Source of the DNA: Taenia hydatigena
Taxonomy: Eukaryota > Platyhelminthes > Cestoda > Cyclophyllidea > Taeniidae
Assembly (NCBI GenBank): GCA_036345935.2
Contig: JADWOT020001804.1
Span: 1-64,000 of the forward strand
Length of the DNA stretch: 64,000 nt
Direction: 5' to 3'
Position numbers and translations under genes: made by a program. Of the stretch, positions 13,316-24,059 are shown in pieces (position 1 is the first letter of the stretch; each line of letters begins with the position of its first letter). The notes under the pieces were generated by a model. It had not been told where the DNA came from and made no database searches. It was given only the letters and a program-made list of their open reading frames with translations.

Positions 13316-13522
13316 TACCTAGATCTCACCCAAATGCAAAGGCTGCTAGAAGATGAGTTTTTAATGGGAAAAGGCCTTGCGTTGCCATGCCACAAGTTTT
13401 ATTACCAACTTCAAACGGTATCGACTAGATATGCTGCAGCAGCAACTGTTTGGTCTTCAGAAGACATTTGTAGGAAGCAGCTTCGTCCGCGATTTGAAAA
13501 AATTGAAAGTGTAGACCTCTGA
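13316..13522 (+). CDS. Coding-like terminal exon, unknown product
   Basis: The frame follows an AG at 13,314-13,315 and runs 68 codons to a TGA. It reads YLDLTQMQRLLEDEF at the start, has KFYYQLQTVSTRY in the middle and ends FEKIESVDL. The distribution of W, C and hydrophobic residues looks like a real soluble helical protein. An ATG occurs at 13,334, but the frame is sensible upstream of it, so an internal or terminal exon is more likely than a start. Together with 13,018-13,254 it may belong to one plus-strand gene. No family is recognised. Confidence 0.4.
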   Translation, partial: YLDLTQMQRLLEDEFLMGKGLALPCHKFYYQLQTVSTRYAAAATVWSSEDICRKQLRPRFEKIESVDL

Positions 13523-15229
13523 AGCAATAGCCGACTGATTTGTGAAATTAATCACCAAACACTGCAATGCCAAACTGCTTCCCATCGCGCATCTTCAGTG
13601 AGCCTGTATAGATGACAATTATTTGGCCAATTTTCACAATTCTCTAAATTGATGTGGATGTTATCAGTTGTTTCGCCGTCACAGCTGTTTGTTGCTGAGA
13701 GTCCTTAGCACTTCAACCTCCAATTTCCATGCCACCAAGATTGGAGAGATGCTTTCCGATAGGTAATGTGTCCATCATCAGAATGCCGCTTTTCAAGTAG
13801 CTTCTCCAATGCGCTCGTATCTAATCGCCATGCTGGAGGCATGATGAGAAACTTCTACCTCTTAAAAGCCCAGTTAAACGCTTCTAGTGCAGAAGAACAA
13901 ACTGAATTCTCAACCACCGCATTTACAAAGCAGACCTTTCGTGACGCAAGAGTTGGTTAAATTGCAAATGGACAGAAGAGAGTAGAAACACACAGATTCT
14001 GAGTAACTCATGTGTGTTCCACGCGTTGACAAGTGTTGATAAGGCCCATAATTGTGTACTGTGAAGCACAGAACTTGTGTAGGACGACATTCTTTTGGCG
14101 AGTAAAAAGGCCAAAGTAATAATGGCATCGTAGGCCACAAATGCAAGGGTTCTCTGAATGGATTGTCTTTACATTTATAAAGGACCAACAGCAGTGTTTA
14201 AGTCTACTACCATCTACGCCGCTGCTCCTAACTTCTTTCTCAACTTTATTTACCAGCAGTGAATAAAGGAGGAACGTGGGTGAATAAAATATCGTTGACC
14301 ACAGGTTCTTTTTCCAACTGAAAGCTCGTTGATGCATTCACCTTGTGTGATGCAGTGATCACCGTCTGATCTGGAATTCATTTCCGCCAATTGCTCAATT
14401 CGACTGGTGATGTGGATCTTTCTTTCATTTCATGTTCATTCAATGTGTTCACTAAGGGCGTTTTACCAAACATCCCTTCCCACATGTTGTTGTCAGGGTT
14501 TTTGGGTGGCCTAGGCACTATCATTAGGTTTACAGGCCTCGAGACGTTGTTCCCCTACCACACAATGATCACGAGGATGTGGGTGAAGATGACAGTCCTC
14601 ATTGCTGACCTTGTGCTGGCGATATGATTTAGACAGGCAGTGAAAGTGGCTTAGGCGAGCAGTCAACCCGGTGTGACTCAACTCCTCTCCTTCCACCTAG
14701 GTGTCCATTCATCTCATTTCCTTTTACCTATGGGGTCTCTCTTTCCCAGTAAAAACCAAATGTTTATGAGATATAGTTATCAGTGCCTTATTTTCAGTTA
14801 CCTTAGCTCCTCTCACTGCACCTCGCCTTACCCTTGAGGGCTTTGAAGCTTTTAAGCCCCTTTGATCCACTAGTGAATGCTTCACCCATGCTCTACCATA
14901 ACTAGCAATGCAATCCGCGATATGCACGGATCCCCCTCTTGCAGCATTCAAACAATTGAAAGCATGTCCTTAACATCAATTTGCAGCATTTTCATGGTGA
15001 CTAAAAGCACCAAACAGCCTTACGATCCCATGTTCTCCAATTTTGTAGTCTTGAACACTTTTGCTATTGAATGCGTATTACACCCACTGCGAGGTGTCGA
15101 GGCAGCTAAAGCTTTATAGGACCTGCTAAACAGGTGAGAGGGGACACAACAATGGGGACAGCCACTGACTAGAATGCGACTGTCTTCTAAGGATGGGCCC
15201 AACTTTAATGGGCATTCTGTAACCCTTTC
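13523..15229. other. Intergenic, weak frames only
   Basis: Overlapping open frames of 60-109 codons occur on both strands (for example minus 14,008-14,337 and plus 14,391-14,627). None has a recognisable motif, consistent splice sites or a conserved partner elsewhere in the window. Confidence 0.4.
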
Positions 15230-16310
15230 TACAATGACCAAATATGGAGTTGGATAACGACAAAACTGTCGGTGGTGGCTTGACGTTCCCGAGCCGTGAG
15301 TGCCACGCTCTACCTTCCTGCCTGTGGAGATGGGGGAGAGGATATCGAGACGTCTGCTAGGCGCTAAGAGTTGAGAAGGTCGAGCTCGTTACGATAGAAC
15401 AGAGAAAGACGGTGAAATATATCCTTGATTTTATGTATGAATTGACCATGTCTCTGCAGTGGACAGAGCTGAGGGGTGAGAGGTCATCGCTTTTAAAAGG
15501 TGTGTCCGTTTGTCATAATTTGTGCTCGAAGAGTGAAAACATTTGCATCTATTCAGCCAAGCACTTATTTTTCCTCATTAATAGATTTAATTCCCGAATG
15601 AGTGATATTGTCGGAGGTGTTTCTCAGACCCATACGAGCCCTTGTAAACACTGTCGCCATTATCAACGAATTCCTAACACGGAATTTGTGCACTTCGTGT
15701 AGTGAGTGAAAAGCAGAGGATTTCAATGTATTTTGAGATGATTACATCGCCTATGAAAACCGTGCCAACCTTGACCTGACCTAAGGTCTTCTACATGACC
15801 CCACTCTCTGTAGGAGCCCTCGGTATACGTGATGAAATCTCTGCTGATTTAGTGGGGGAGAAGAGCGGCGCGACTGTTTCGGCATAACGAAGATGTGTTT
15901 CACTGAGTCTACTGGCAGCACATAAGGTCTACCACGAATTATGCGCTCTGCCGAAAACTCACCCGGCGTGGTACACAATGCACAACCTCTGCATTTGGCA
16001 AATCTACATACCTTGGATCTTTTTACCTTTTTTTCACTTAACAGTGTGCTGGTAGATATCAAATGAGGCGACTAGTATCCAACATCAGCGATGCGCACCC
16101 TTCGTAATGTGTGCCTGCGACACCAAAGACACTGTGCATTCTCTTAGGCGTGGAACACCAAAAGTGGTTAGACAGATCGCCCTTACTGTTGTTCATACGT
16201 TGGGGAATAATAACACTTTTTTCAAGCCCACTGGAAAGAATATCATAGATTGTTGCCATATATGCACCATTAGGGTCTTTGTCGAGAGACAATATTCGAC
16301 GATCCAACTC
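15230..16310 (-). repeat. Repeat R2, inverted copy
   Basis: Read on the minus strand this block matches 48,600-49,510 read on the plus strand. Landmarks are a shared ATGCACAGTGTNTTTGGCGT-like run, a lysine-rich stretch before the CGAAACAGTCACG-like run, and the GTCGGTGGTGACTTGACATG-like segment (15,265-15,290 here). Frames open in the other copy are broken here by stops. Confidence 0.7.
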
Positions 16311-16319
16311 GGTTGGTAC

Positions 16320-17405
16320 CGAATCATGGGTGCTTTGAGGGGAGTGAGGTCAATCAAAGCAGCATTGAGTGGCGTGTGGTAATGGGATCCGTGTCCACAT
16401 GTGTGAATGGTGGCGTAGCACATTTAGGGCATTGCTTGTAAGGTGCTGACCTGCAAACCTTAAAAATGACATGAAATGTAGATCTGGCTCGATAAAAAGT
16501 ACCTCCCACCATTTTGATGATTTTAGCGTCGTCATCACTTATGCATGCGATACATCGCCCTGCGTGGACCCTCACTTCCACGCAGTGAGTGAGCTACCAT
16601 ATTACTAATGAGAAAGCACGATATCCGCCTCTCTTCTCCCTCGTATGATCTCATTTGCTTTCTGCGAACATATGTTTTAGGTTTGACGGCATAGCAGTAA
16701 ACGTGCCAACCATTAAACCTTTATTTGGCTACAATTTGGCTGTTGAAATCGAGACTGGCGTGTGATGTTGAATTAAGACTTACAACTGACCTGAAACCTC
16801 CCAACTTTAGTCTGAGCTGTAAAACAGATGGAAATAATTTACAGTAAAATTTCCTGACCGCATTTGCACCAATAGTAACTAACTGCCCTTCAACATTAAC
16901 AGGATAGTAAAATCTGCTGTAGGCATCTATCACTCAACCGTAGACCATTTTTACTGCGCTCTACAGCCCCGAAAATGAGTTTGGTTACACCGGACTTACA
17001 TGCCTCCTAATCAGTCGATTTTAGCGACTTTTTGGTTCCACAAATAGCTTTCCTTAGGAATAATTTGAAAAAACATCAATTTGTTAACTCATTCTTGAAA
17101 AACTAAGGTCTACAAAGTGGTGTTCATCAAAATATGCTGTGAGGATCACAAAACGGTTAGGACGGCAAAACATTAACCTCAACATCACTGCATGAAAGAC
17201 AGCTAAGGTCAGTACGCAGACGCTTCATAGAGGAAGCGAGTAACTCACTTTGTCAGCTCTACATATTTCTTTATGTTTTCGTCATCATCATCCTACTTTT
17301 AGTCTGCTTCAGCATTAAGTTCATCTTCGAGCAAATCCGCCAGCGTCCTAAATAGCTGCTTTTGTCTCCACAACGTATCGCCACCTTCTTCTGAAAGGGC
17401 TTTCT
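16320..17405 (+). repeat. Repeat R3, copy 1
   Basis: The block aligns in direct orientation with 45,425-46,580. Shared landmarks include GGTCAATCAAAGCAGCATTGA near 16,348, AATGGGATCCGTG near 16,381, the stretch around 16,700-16,960 ending in a GCTC/GCCCGAAAATGAG-like run, and the homeobox C-terminal remnant at the distal end. Both copies carry that remnant on the minus strand, so the homeobox piece was part of the unit before it duplicated. Confidence 0.75.
17218..17403 (-). pseudogene. NK-type homeobox remnant, copy C (C-terminus)
   Basis: The minus-strand translation keeps the C-terminal tail of the homeobox family: SEEGGDTLWRQKQLF, then an acidic patch DDDDENIKKYVELTK and the ending VTRFLYEASA. 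Three in-frame stops interrupt it: two beside the acidic patch and one before VTRFLY. The homeodomain itself is not found upstream. The remnant sits inside repeat R3, in the same relation as copy F at 46.4-46.7 kb. It is a decayed fragment and is not expected to make protein. Confidence 0.75.
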
Positions 17406-17923
17406 AAAAATAGTTCAAGATGTTACGGTGACGAGGTTTGTCCATTTACGCCTATTTATAGTGCTTCTCCGTTCACGGCGCTCTATAGACTCAGAATAGA
17501 TGTCAACTTCCCAAGAGCCAATGAGGAAGGCCAAACAAGGAGTATGGATCTGAATAACGCCGGAACGCGTGAATTAAAACAAGGCTCGCGCAAAATTTTG
17601 GACTCGAATATCTGCAAAAAATTGGTAAATTTTAGTTTTATGGCTCTTTGATTGCTCTCCGCTTAATATCAAACACATGCATTGCCGTAATCCACGCCCT
17701 GTTTCCACATGAAACTGATTTAAATTAATTTAAGGATAAGATAGGCAAATGTAATTCATTCGCAGTAATTTGGGAATGTTGTTGCTGGCCGGTCTTTGGA
17801 TCGACTTTGGCATTAATCGCTCCGCTAGATTCAGTCAAGGTAATCAAAAGTTGGAGCGCTTCTTAGAATTCCCTGCCGTTTTCAACATCAGTCTACACAT
17901 GGCTGACTGTTGTTCGTTGCCAG

Positions 17924-18138
17924 TGCGGACACTACGTGGCCTCCACTGGACGTTGTCACAGATGGTGAATCTTTCACGACGATAAAACCGTATTTCCTCT
18001 ACTTTCTCCCATCCTTTCGTATTCTAAAGAAAATGGACTCCACCTTTGAATCATTTGCTTCTTCGACGCAAATAAACGACGAAAGTGAAGCAAGGTTGCA
18101 TACTACGAGAAAGGCCCTACATCCTGTTTTACCAACGA
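17924..18138 (+). CDS. Exon of unknown gene
   Basis: A 215-nt frame lies between an acceptor (GTTCGTTGCCAG) and a consensus donor (ACGA|GTAAGT). It reads TWPPLDVVTDGESFTTI, then KPYFLYFLPSFRILKK and DSTFESFASSTQINDE, ending KALHPVLP. Perfect donor context and coding-like composition make a real exon likely. No family is recognised, and the partner exons are not identified: the next coding-like frame on this strand (18,149-18,331) does not join in phase. Confidence 0.5.
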
Positions 18139-18429
18139 GTAAGTAGTCGTGCCTATTCCTATGTCATTTGGACAAAAGCGCCTTGACTGTCGGATTACTA
18201 ATCGATTTGTGGGTCGTGAAGAGCCATCTAGTGGTACGAGCTTTTGCGAATGGTTGACTGCCTTCCAGTCGTGGCAGGAATCGGTAGTGAGGATGCAGAA
18301 AGGGCAAGAAGGCCCCTCTGCATTTACATGAAGTGAAGTGATGGAAGCAACTTCATCCTGGCGTTTCAGGAATTGATCCCTTGCACATAATAAAAATTCG
18401 GCGTAATTATGCGGCCTAATATACTTCAT
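18103..18429 (-). other. Sense/antisense overlapping frames
   Basis: A 108-codon minus-strand frame starts with ATG at 18,429 (MKYIRPHNYAEFLLCARDQ) and includes GPSCPFCILTTDSC. The opposite strand is open at 18,149-18,331 (RLDCRITNRFVGREEP, FCEWLTAFQSWQESV). Both look protein-like and at most one is likely genuine. The plus frame is favoured slightly by its neighbour ending at 18,138, but the phases do not match without another splice. Function is unknown. Confidence 0.25.
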
Positions 18430-18824
18430 TGTCCAATGTTGAAGTGCCTGTGCGACAATGACAGCTATGGAGATTGCATAGACCGGTGACCGTGTATCCT
18501 TGGCACCGAAAATACTGAGATTTCAGTTCTTGACTGAATTCCCTCAAAGGTAGATGCTCAACATGTTACGAGAGCGAAGTTATCTTATGGGAATTAGACT
18601 TTCATCTACTAGAAAGCCTTGACTATAGGCAAGAGAGCGGCGCTGGTAAAAAACGAGATTCGCAGTAGTAGTGACTGGCGGACCAGCTGTCACGTTGACG
18701 CAGCTGGTGGATAGTGGCAATTCCTACTCACCCCCCAGTGCCACGTGCTGTTAATAATAAGGCATAATAAATGCACAAATGAATGAAGCAAGTTATGTGA
18801 AACATGAAAATGGTACAAGGCGGA

Positions 18825-19430
18825 CACAGGGTTGCCTTTAGCCAGTGCGAAATCGGTGAGATTATGAAATGCTTTAACAAGAAACACTACGTCAAAGTGA
18901 CTGAACGCGAAGAACAGGCCCATCGCAATAACTTGACGGAGACCCTTGATAGTCAAGCATTAAGGTGTTATATGAGCTTGCATATAGTATAGTGACTTAT
19001 TGTCAACGATTGAGACGTCAAAAATGGTCGCACTTTTGCTGTTCTGCTAGGATAAGATGTGGTTCTAGAATCAGCGTTGCATAACAAAGATAGTCGGTGG
19101 GAATTTTCTGGCAATGAGACGCCTGCAACAGCCAAACGTTCGTGGCGTGGAGAGAAGCGTATCGCCAGCCAACTTGCGGGATAGCAGCCTCAGTGAAGGC
19201 TTTGGAACTGCTAAAAGCTCCTAATCACAACACGAGCCCAACAAACAGTATCATCATTAGAGCGAGTCCCTTCAGGTTCAGGTGGTGACACGCTGTCGAG
19301 GCACAAGCAGTGATTTTGGGCGCTCACGGAGTCGCTCGATAGTTGACTTGGTGCTGAAACAGATCAAAAGCAGGATCGTGAAGATGAAGATATCAAGAAA
19401 TTAGTAAAAAGCGAGTTATTGGCTGACCTT
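18825..19430 (+). pseudogene. NK-type homeobox pseudogene, copy A
   Basis: Homeodomain helices 1 and 2 are readable from 18,825: RVAFSQCEIGEIMKCFNKK then YVKVTEREEQAHRNNLTET. The coding part stops near 18,947 where the other copies have their intron, and a 103-nt intron with GCTAG acceptor leads to helix 3 at 19,051. Helix 3 reads KMWF, then a TAG codon in place of homeodomain residue 50, then NQR, so the recognition helix is broken. The intron's first bases are GATAGTCAAGC where copies B and D have GTTGGTCAAGC, so the donor GT is lost too. The downstream tail is also interrupted. The 3' flank (19,500-19,860) matches copies B and D. It is a non-functional relative of the gene at 21,008. Confidence 0.8.
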
Positions 19431-19499
19431 AGCTGCCTTTCATTTAGCGCATGTGATGCCGGTATCTTGTTGTTCTAACTGTTTTGTGGTTCTCATAAC

Positions 19500-19860
19500 A
19501 TATTTTGATGGCAGCGACTTTGTGCGCCTTAATTTTTCATAAACAAGTAAACTGATGCCTTTTAAAGATGTTCTCGTGGGAGCTATGCTTGGAGTTGGGA
19601 GTCGCTAAAAAGAATTGTTTTGGGGGCGAGAGTCCACATACATAAGCGATGACAACGCTTAACCTGTCAAAGCGGTCGGCGGTAATGTCTATTAGAGTTA
19701 GGTCCATGCTCCATGTCAAATTCAAGGCTCACAAATTAGTTCACTTCCCAAAACCCCCTTTTGCATGGAAGAAATAGCTTGATCAGTGCTTGGAATTCGA
19801 CACCTCATCACCTCAGCATGGTTTCATTGGTATCCATCTGATCACTAATGGCTTACAAAT
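19500..19860 (+). repeat. Repeat R4 3' flank, with copy A
   Basis: The sequence following homeobox copy A matches 21,900-22,130, 52,800-53,150 and 7,215-7,400. It shows that the duplicated unit extends beyond the homeobox gene into its 3' flank. Confidence 0.7.
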
Positions 19861-19939
19861 GTTTGCAATTTCTCAACGGCTGTCACATTGATAACGAACT
19901 GACATGATTCAGTTGTGTATGGCAGTGAGGGTGGCCTCA

Positions 19940-20105
19940 TGTGTCGGGACCATCAGTCCTCCTCTCTGTCTACTTGTTACCAAAATTATGGAAGGGGAGG
20001 GAAGAAGGTAAAGACTAACATTGATTGCCGAGTACTTTGAAGTACTATTGGCCTCGTGTTCGCATCATTCGATGTGTATTAGATTCTTTGCTAATTGGGT
20101 GGGTT
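19940..20105 (+). repeat. Repeat shared with 1,070-1,240
   Basis: Both stretches contain ACCAAAATYATGGAAGGGGAG-like sequence, followed about 70 bases later by TCATTYGATGTGTRTT and GATTCT. The partner at 1,070-1,240 lies just downstream of the ryanodine-receptor exon. Confidence 0.6.
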
Positions 20106-21007
20106 CTTAATTGACGCGTCTTATTTTTCACCACACAGTTAATCCCCTCAACCTTTGACTTCATGTAACATGGATGGGCACGCAGTATGCTCTGCGTCCA
20201 CCGAGTTATGCAGAAATATCCACCTATTGCAGGTACTTCCACATGCATAGCATCAACAAACTTAACACCGGATCCACAAATCAGGTAGGTTTACGCTTAC
20301 ACTGCTGCCATTTTTGCGTGCTCTTTTTATTTAGCCAGAGGTGCTGAATTTGTTGCTGTGATTCACATGGCACCGACCACTGTGCCATGAACTCGGAGGT
20401 GTTTGGTTCTGCGTGTTACAGGATGGCGAGGCCGCTGATAAACCTGATTTTAAACGCTGGAGTGTGTAGAAGTCTCAGGACGGATATTTTGATAACTGGC
20501 TGTGAATATATCACCATTATTGCTCAGGCCTCGAATTTCGTGACAGATGATCGCTCAGAGCTGTAGACGACTATTCAGACATAAGTCGTGGATACTGCTG
20601 TGGTGACATGAACTGAAGTCGTGCGACGATTAGTTGTCATCCCTTACGGGTAGACTCATGTCTAACGCTTGAGCCTGACATGACGTCATTGAGGGTAGTT
20701 GGTTCAACGCGATTGATACTCACGAATCTTATTAGTCTGACCCGTAAATTCAAATTCTATTGGCTCCTACTGCCTATAAATACAGCAAGGAAATGATTCG
20801 AAGGAACAGCGCAGAGCTGTGTGGTCATAATTTCATCATGCGCAGCTTTACATTGATAATGTTTGAGGACCTCCTCAATCCCGAACAGCTCCAACACCTG
20901 GTAGTACTGCAAGCAAACGGTATTGTTCATCAAATTATTTTAACACTCCTTATGTACCGCCTTGTATGCGTACTTTTGTACCTGAAGGTTTTGTACCTTT
21001 TTGCCAG
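20106..21007. other. Upstream of homeobox copy B
   Basis: A plus-strand frame at 20,760-21,035 contains EDLLNPEQLQHLVVLQ and could be an earlier exon, but no partner in copies A or D supports it. A pyrimidine-rich acceptor TTTTTGCCAG ends at 21,007. No promoter elements were recognised. Confidence 0.3.
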
Positions 21008-21856
21008 GTGGAGGCACAGACCAACTTCGAACTAGTACTACGCCGCTGATCCTCCTACCAACGAACTCACTCGTACTTGACACTTCTTCAATGCTACGTC
21101 AGCTGCTGCTGCAACCACAGGCACAGCGACCGTTCCTACTGCCACATACGTGCCAACGACTTCATGCAAATGTCTCATCACTTCCCAATTACTCTTTTCT
21201 CCACCGAAGCGGTGCTCCCGTACCTATGCATGATTCAGGAAACTTTTTTACAACGTCAACCGCAGAACAGTCTCAGGTGCGCCAGACAATATCTGAGGCA
21301 CAAAGACAAGGAAGACACGGGGGTCCCTTCACTCCGTACCAAATCGGTGTGTTGGTTAAATGCTTTAACAAGAAGAAATACCTAAAATTGAGTGAGCGAG
21401 AAGAACTGGCACATCGTATCAACATGCCGGAGACTCAGGTTGGTCAAGCACTAAGGTGTCAAATGAACTTGGTTAATAGAGAGCTATTAGTGTGTAGTGA
21501 TAGATTGTCTACCAATGAGTCGTCCAAACTCGTCATAACTTTGATTTTTCTGTTAGATCAAGATGTGGCTCCTGAACCAGCGATACAAAAGAAAGAGAAT
21601 CCGTGGAATATTTTTTGACAATGAGCCGCATCTAGCACGGCCAAACGTTCGTAATATGGCTAGAAGCGTCCAATCAATTGACTCTCAATCACAACAGAAG
21701 CACAAGCAACAATTTACGACGCTGGCAGGGTCTCTTGAAAATCAGCCTTGCTCTGAAACAGACCAAAGGCAGGATGACGAAGACGAGCATATCAAGAAAT
21801 TAGAAGAACTGACAAACCAAGTTATTGGCTTTCTCTATAAAGCGTCTTCGAACTGA
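21008..21856 (+). CDS. NK-type homeobox gene copy B, two open exons
   Basis: Exon 1 (21,008-21,438) and exon 2 (21,557-21,856, TGA) are separated by a 118-nt intron with GTTGGT donor and TTTTTCTGTTAG acceptor. The intron falls exactly between homeodomain residues 44 and 45, a position common in NK-class genes. Helices 1-2 read PFTPYQIGVLVKCFNKKKY and SEREELAHRIN with no gap; conserved F8, L16, F20, R31, W48, N51 and R53 are present and Y54 (NQRYKRKR) is an NK hallmark. Unusual residues are G5, V17, L49, L50 and Q52, several at DNA-contact or core sites. The C-terminus has an acidic patch (DDEDEHIKKLEELT). There is no early ATG; the first in frame is 21,091, so a 5' exon or start is unresolved. 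An alternative frame at 21,090-21,160 (SAAAATTGTATVPT) is better shared with copy D, hinting at a frameshift. Role, if expressed: nuclear transcription factor. It is a divergent or decaying gene. Confidence 0.55.
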
Positions 21857-21971
21857 CCTTGGCTGTCTTTCATTTAGTGGCTGTGATGTTAGTATTTTGC
21901 TGTTCTAAGTGTTTTGTACTCCGCATGGCATGTTTTGATGGCAGCCACTTTGTGCACCTCAACCTTTTAAG

Positions 21972-21977
21972 AATAAA
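21972..21977 (+). terminator. Possible poly(A) signal of copy B
   Basis: AATAAA lies 116 bases after the stop codon of homeobox copy B. An AATAAA occurs in the equivalent place after copy D (52,883-52,888), which supports a shared ancestral 3' end. Confidence 0.4.
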
Positions 21978-22259
21978 TTGATTTCTTTTAAGGCTGTTCT
22001 CATGGGGAGCTATGCCCAAAGTAGAAAGTCGCTAGAATGAGTTGTTTTGGAGGTAGGAGTCCACGCAGTTCGATGCACTACATGCATAGGCGATGGCAAC
22101 GCTTAACTCATCGAATGCTAATGGTTGACGGGAATGAATAGTGACTGCTTTTACTTTCGCTGCCGACCGCGGTCTCGTTGCCCATGCTAACATGACCAAT
22201 GATGTGCTCCTACAAAACAAAGTGGGAGGAACAATTGCAATGTGTTGATAGGATGCTCT

Positions 22260-22400
22260 TAAAGAGGTTTTGGCTGGAAAACGTCACTTTTGGTGAATGG
22301 TTTGCCTGAATGGTCTGCTCCCATTTCGTTCACATCTTAGTCACTTAACATCCTGACTACGATTGTCTGCAGCCCCAAATTCAGAGTCGTGATGAGTGTA
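22260..22400 (+). repeat. Repeat R1 fragment
   Basis: Contains the ACTACGATTGTCT run and preceding 100 bases also found at 3,690-3,840 and 10,600-10,740, placing a small piece of R1 just after the homeobox unit. Confidence 0.6.
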
Positions 22401-24059
22401 GTGATGCCTGCTTGGTCACTTTTACCAATAATTTGTTAATCTTCAGATATTTCACCATGTAACAAGGACTTGGAATCTGATACCTTGATTGACCTATCTT
22501 TAGGCAGCTGGTCCCCTAAATATGTGTTTGGACTGCCTCCTGGCGGTTTGGCCCAGACGAAGACTTCCACAGTAGTTGTGCCTTAAGATTAGTGTGTAGC
22601 TATCTGCTGTGGCTCTAGAGCCTTGTTTATCTGGGCTTTGTATGCTGACATGCATGAATCACATCCATCAGGTTAGCCAAATTGCCACCTCATAATGAGT
22701 ATGGGGCCAATATCAAGGGAAAATGACTAAAGGATGCGATCAGGATTATTGCATGGGCGAATGACGCAGAAGAGGGTTGTCCATCCTCTGCGCTTCGAAT
22801 ATCACTGCAACATGTTGCACTTAAAAATAAAGCCAACTTTACAGTCTCCTGGCGCTAGTCGTGCCGGTCAATTCATTCCTCCATGCAGCTCACCTTTGCT
22901 GCCTCACACGAGTCGATTCGCGTCGTCATTTCACCTCAGTTGTTTTATCTACTCGCTTAAACTTGCTTCATAAAAATAAATAATTCTTAAAGCTGAGCTC
23001 TGCAAATAACATTTTCTAAGGCGTATGCCACTACAACGCATTAAGTAGAGGGCCACCTTTTAGTTGACTCTAGCAAGACCAGAGTGTGATGAAATCAACT
23101 TTCAAAGCAATTTGTTTTAAGATAAGTAGGAGTACGCAAAAGGTCCAGGTCAGATAACAAAGTTGAACACAAATAAATTTGTAATAAACAATGCTATCTG
23201 TGATATGGATCTATGCGCAGATAATAACCCACTTAGACCTACAGTTTCGAGACGCCTTGAGACCTATCATCGGCGTTCCCTGAGTGGATGCCTTCGAATT
23301 TGAGTGTAAAAACTAGATCATTGTCAGATAAAGCTTAAATTTGTCCCTTGGATTGTATATTTTCCTAATTTACCTCATTTTATGTGCATTCGACGCCACG
23401 TATGTAGTGGTTGATTCGTTTAAACAAATATATTCTTCTCTAGTAATCTGCCTTCTCTTGCCTTCGAGGGAGCCTCGGGACGCTACAACGTATTCTTTAA
23501 TATTATACCAGTGTGTCCTTATTTGCCACAGGCCATGTTCTCAACTTTGCCTCTTCCTATTCTATTATTTTTCTTGAAACTCGTTGGTAGTCTGGCTGTG
23601 TTGCGGAGGCTGTTGCGGTCGATTGCCTGTGTACCGGGACTCGAGTATGGCAGAAGGATCTAAGTTCCCATTGAAAAGTCATGTAAAAACTATGGAATCA
23701 AATGAATGCTACACTAAGTCACAAACATAAGTACGTTGTAACAGACTTTACGAATCAGTTTGTTAATAGACATCAAGCTTGATAATCGCAAACACCTACG
23801 AACAAAAATGTTATTTGATGTTGAATTGCAACAGCATGAGTTTAAGACTCTTACGATGTTATTTTAGCGGGTTTTAAATCTGCGCTTGTTGCTAGTTTTC
23901 GTACTTGCGCTTCCGAGATAGTTTGTTTTGCTTGCGTTTCTACCTATTTAAATTTGGTATCTACGACAGGAAAGTGGGTGTTTGTGATAATTTCTGACAT
24001 GTTAAAAATGCACAAAATTAGAAGTTAATTTGCTTTTACCAGACAACACTGAACTGACT
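22401..24059. other. Intergenic, nothing recognised
   Basis: AT-richer sequence with short frames only (for example plus 22,734-22,973 and 23,341-23,577). No splice-supported or family-matched coding frame was seen. Confidence 0.4.

Noticed and set aside
18690..18956. 88-codon minus-strand hydrophobic frame
   Set aside because: Antisense shadow of the homeobox helices 1-2 in copy A.
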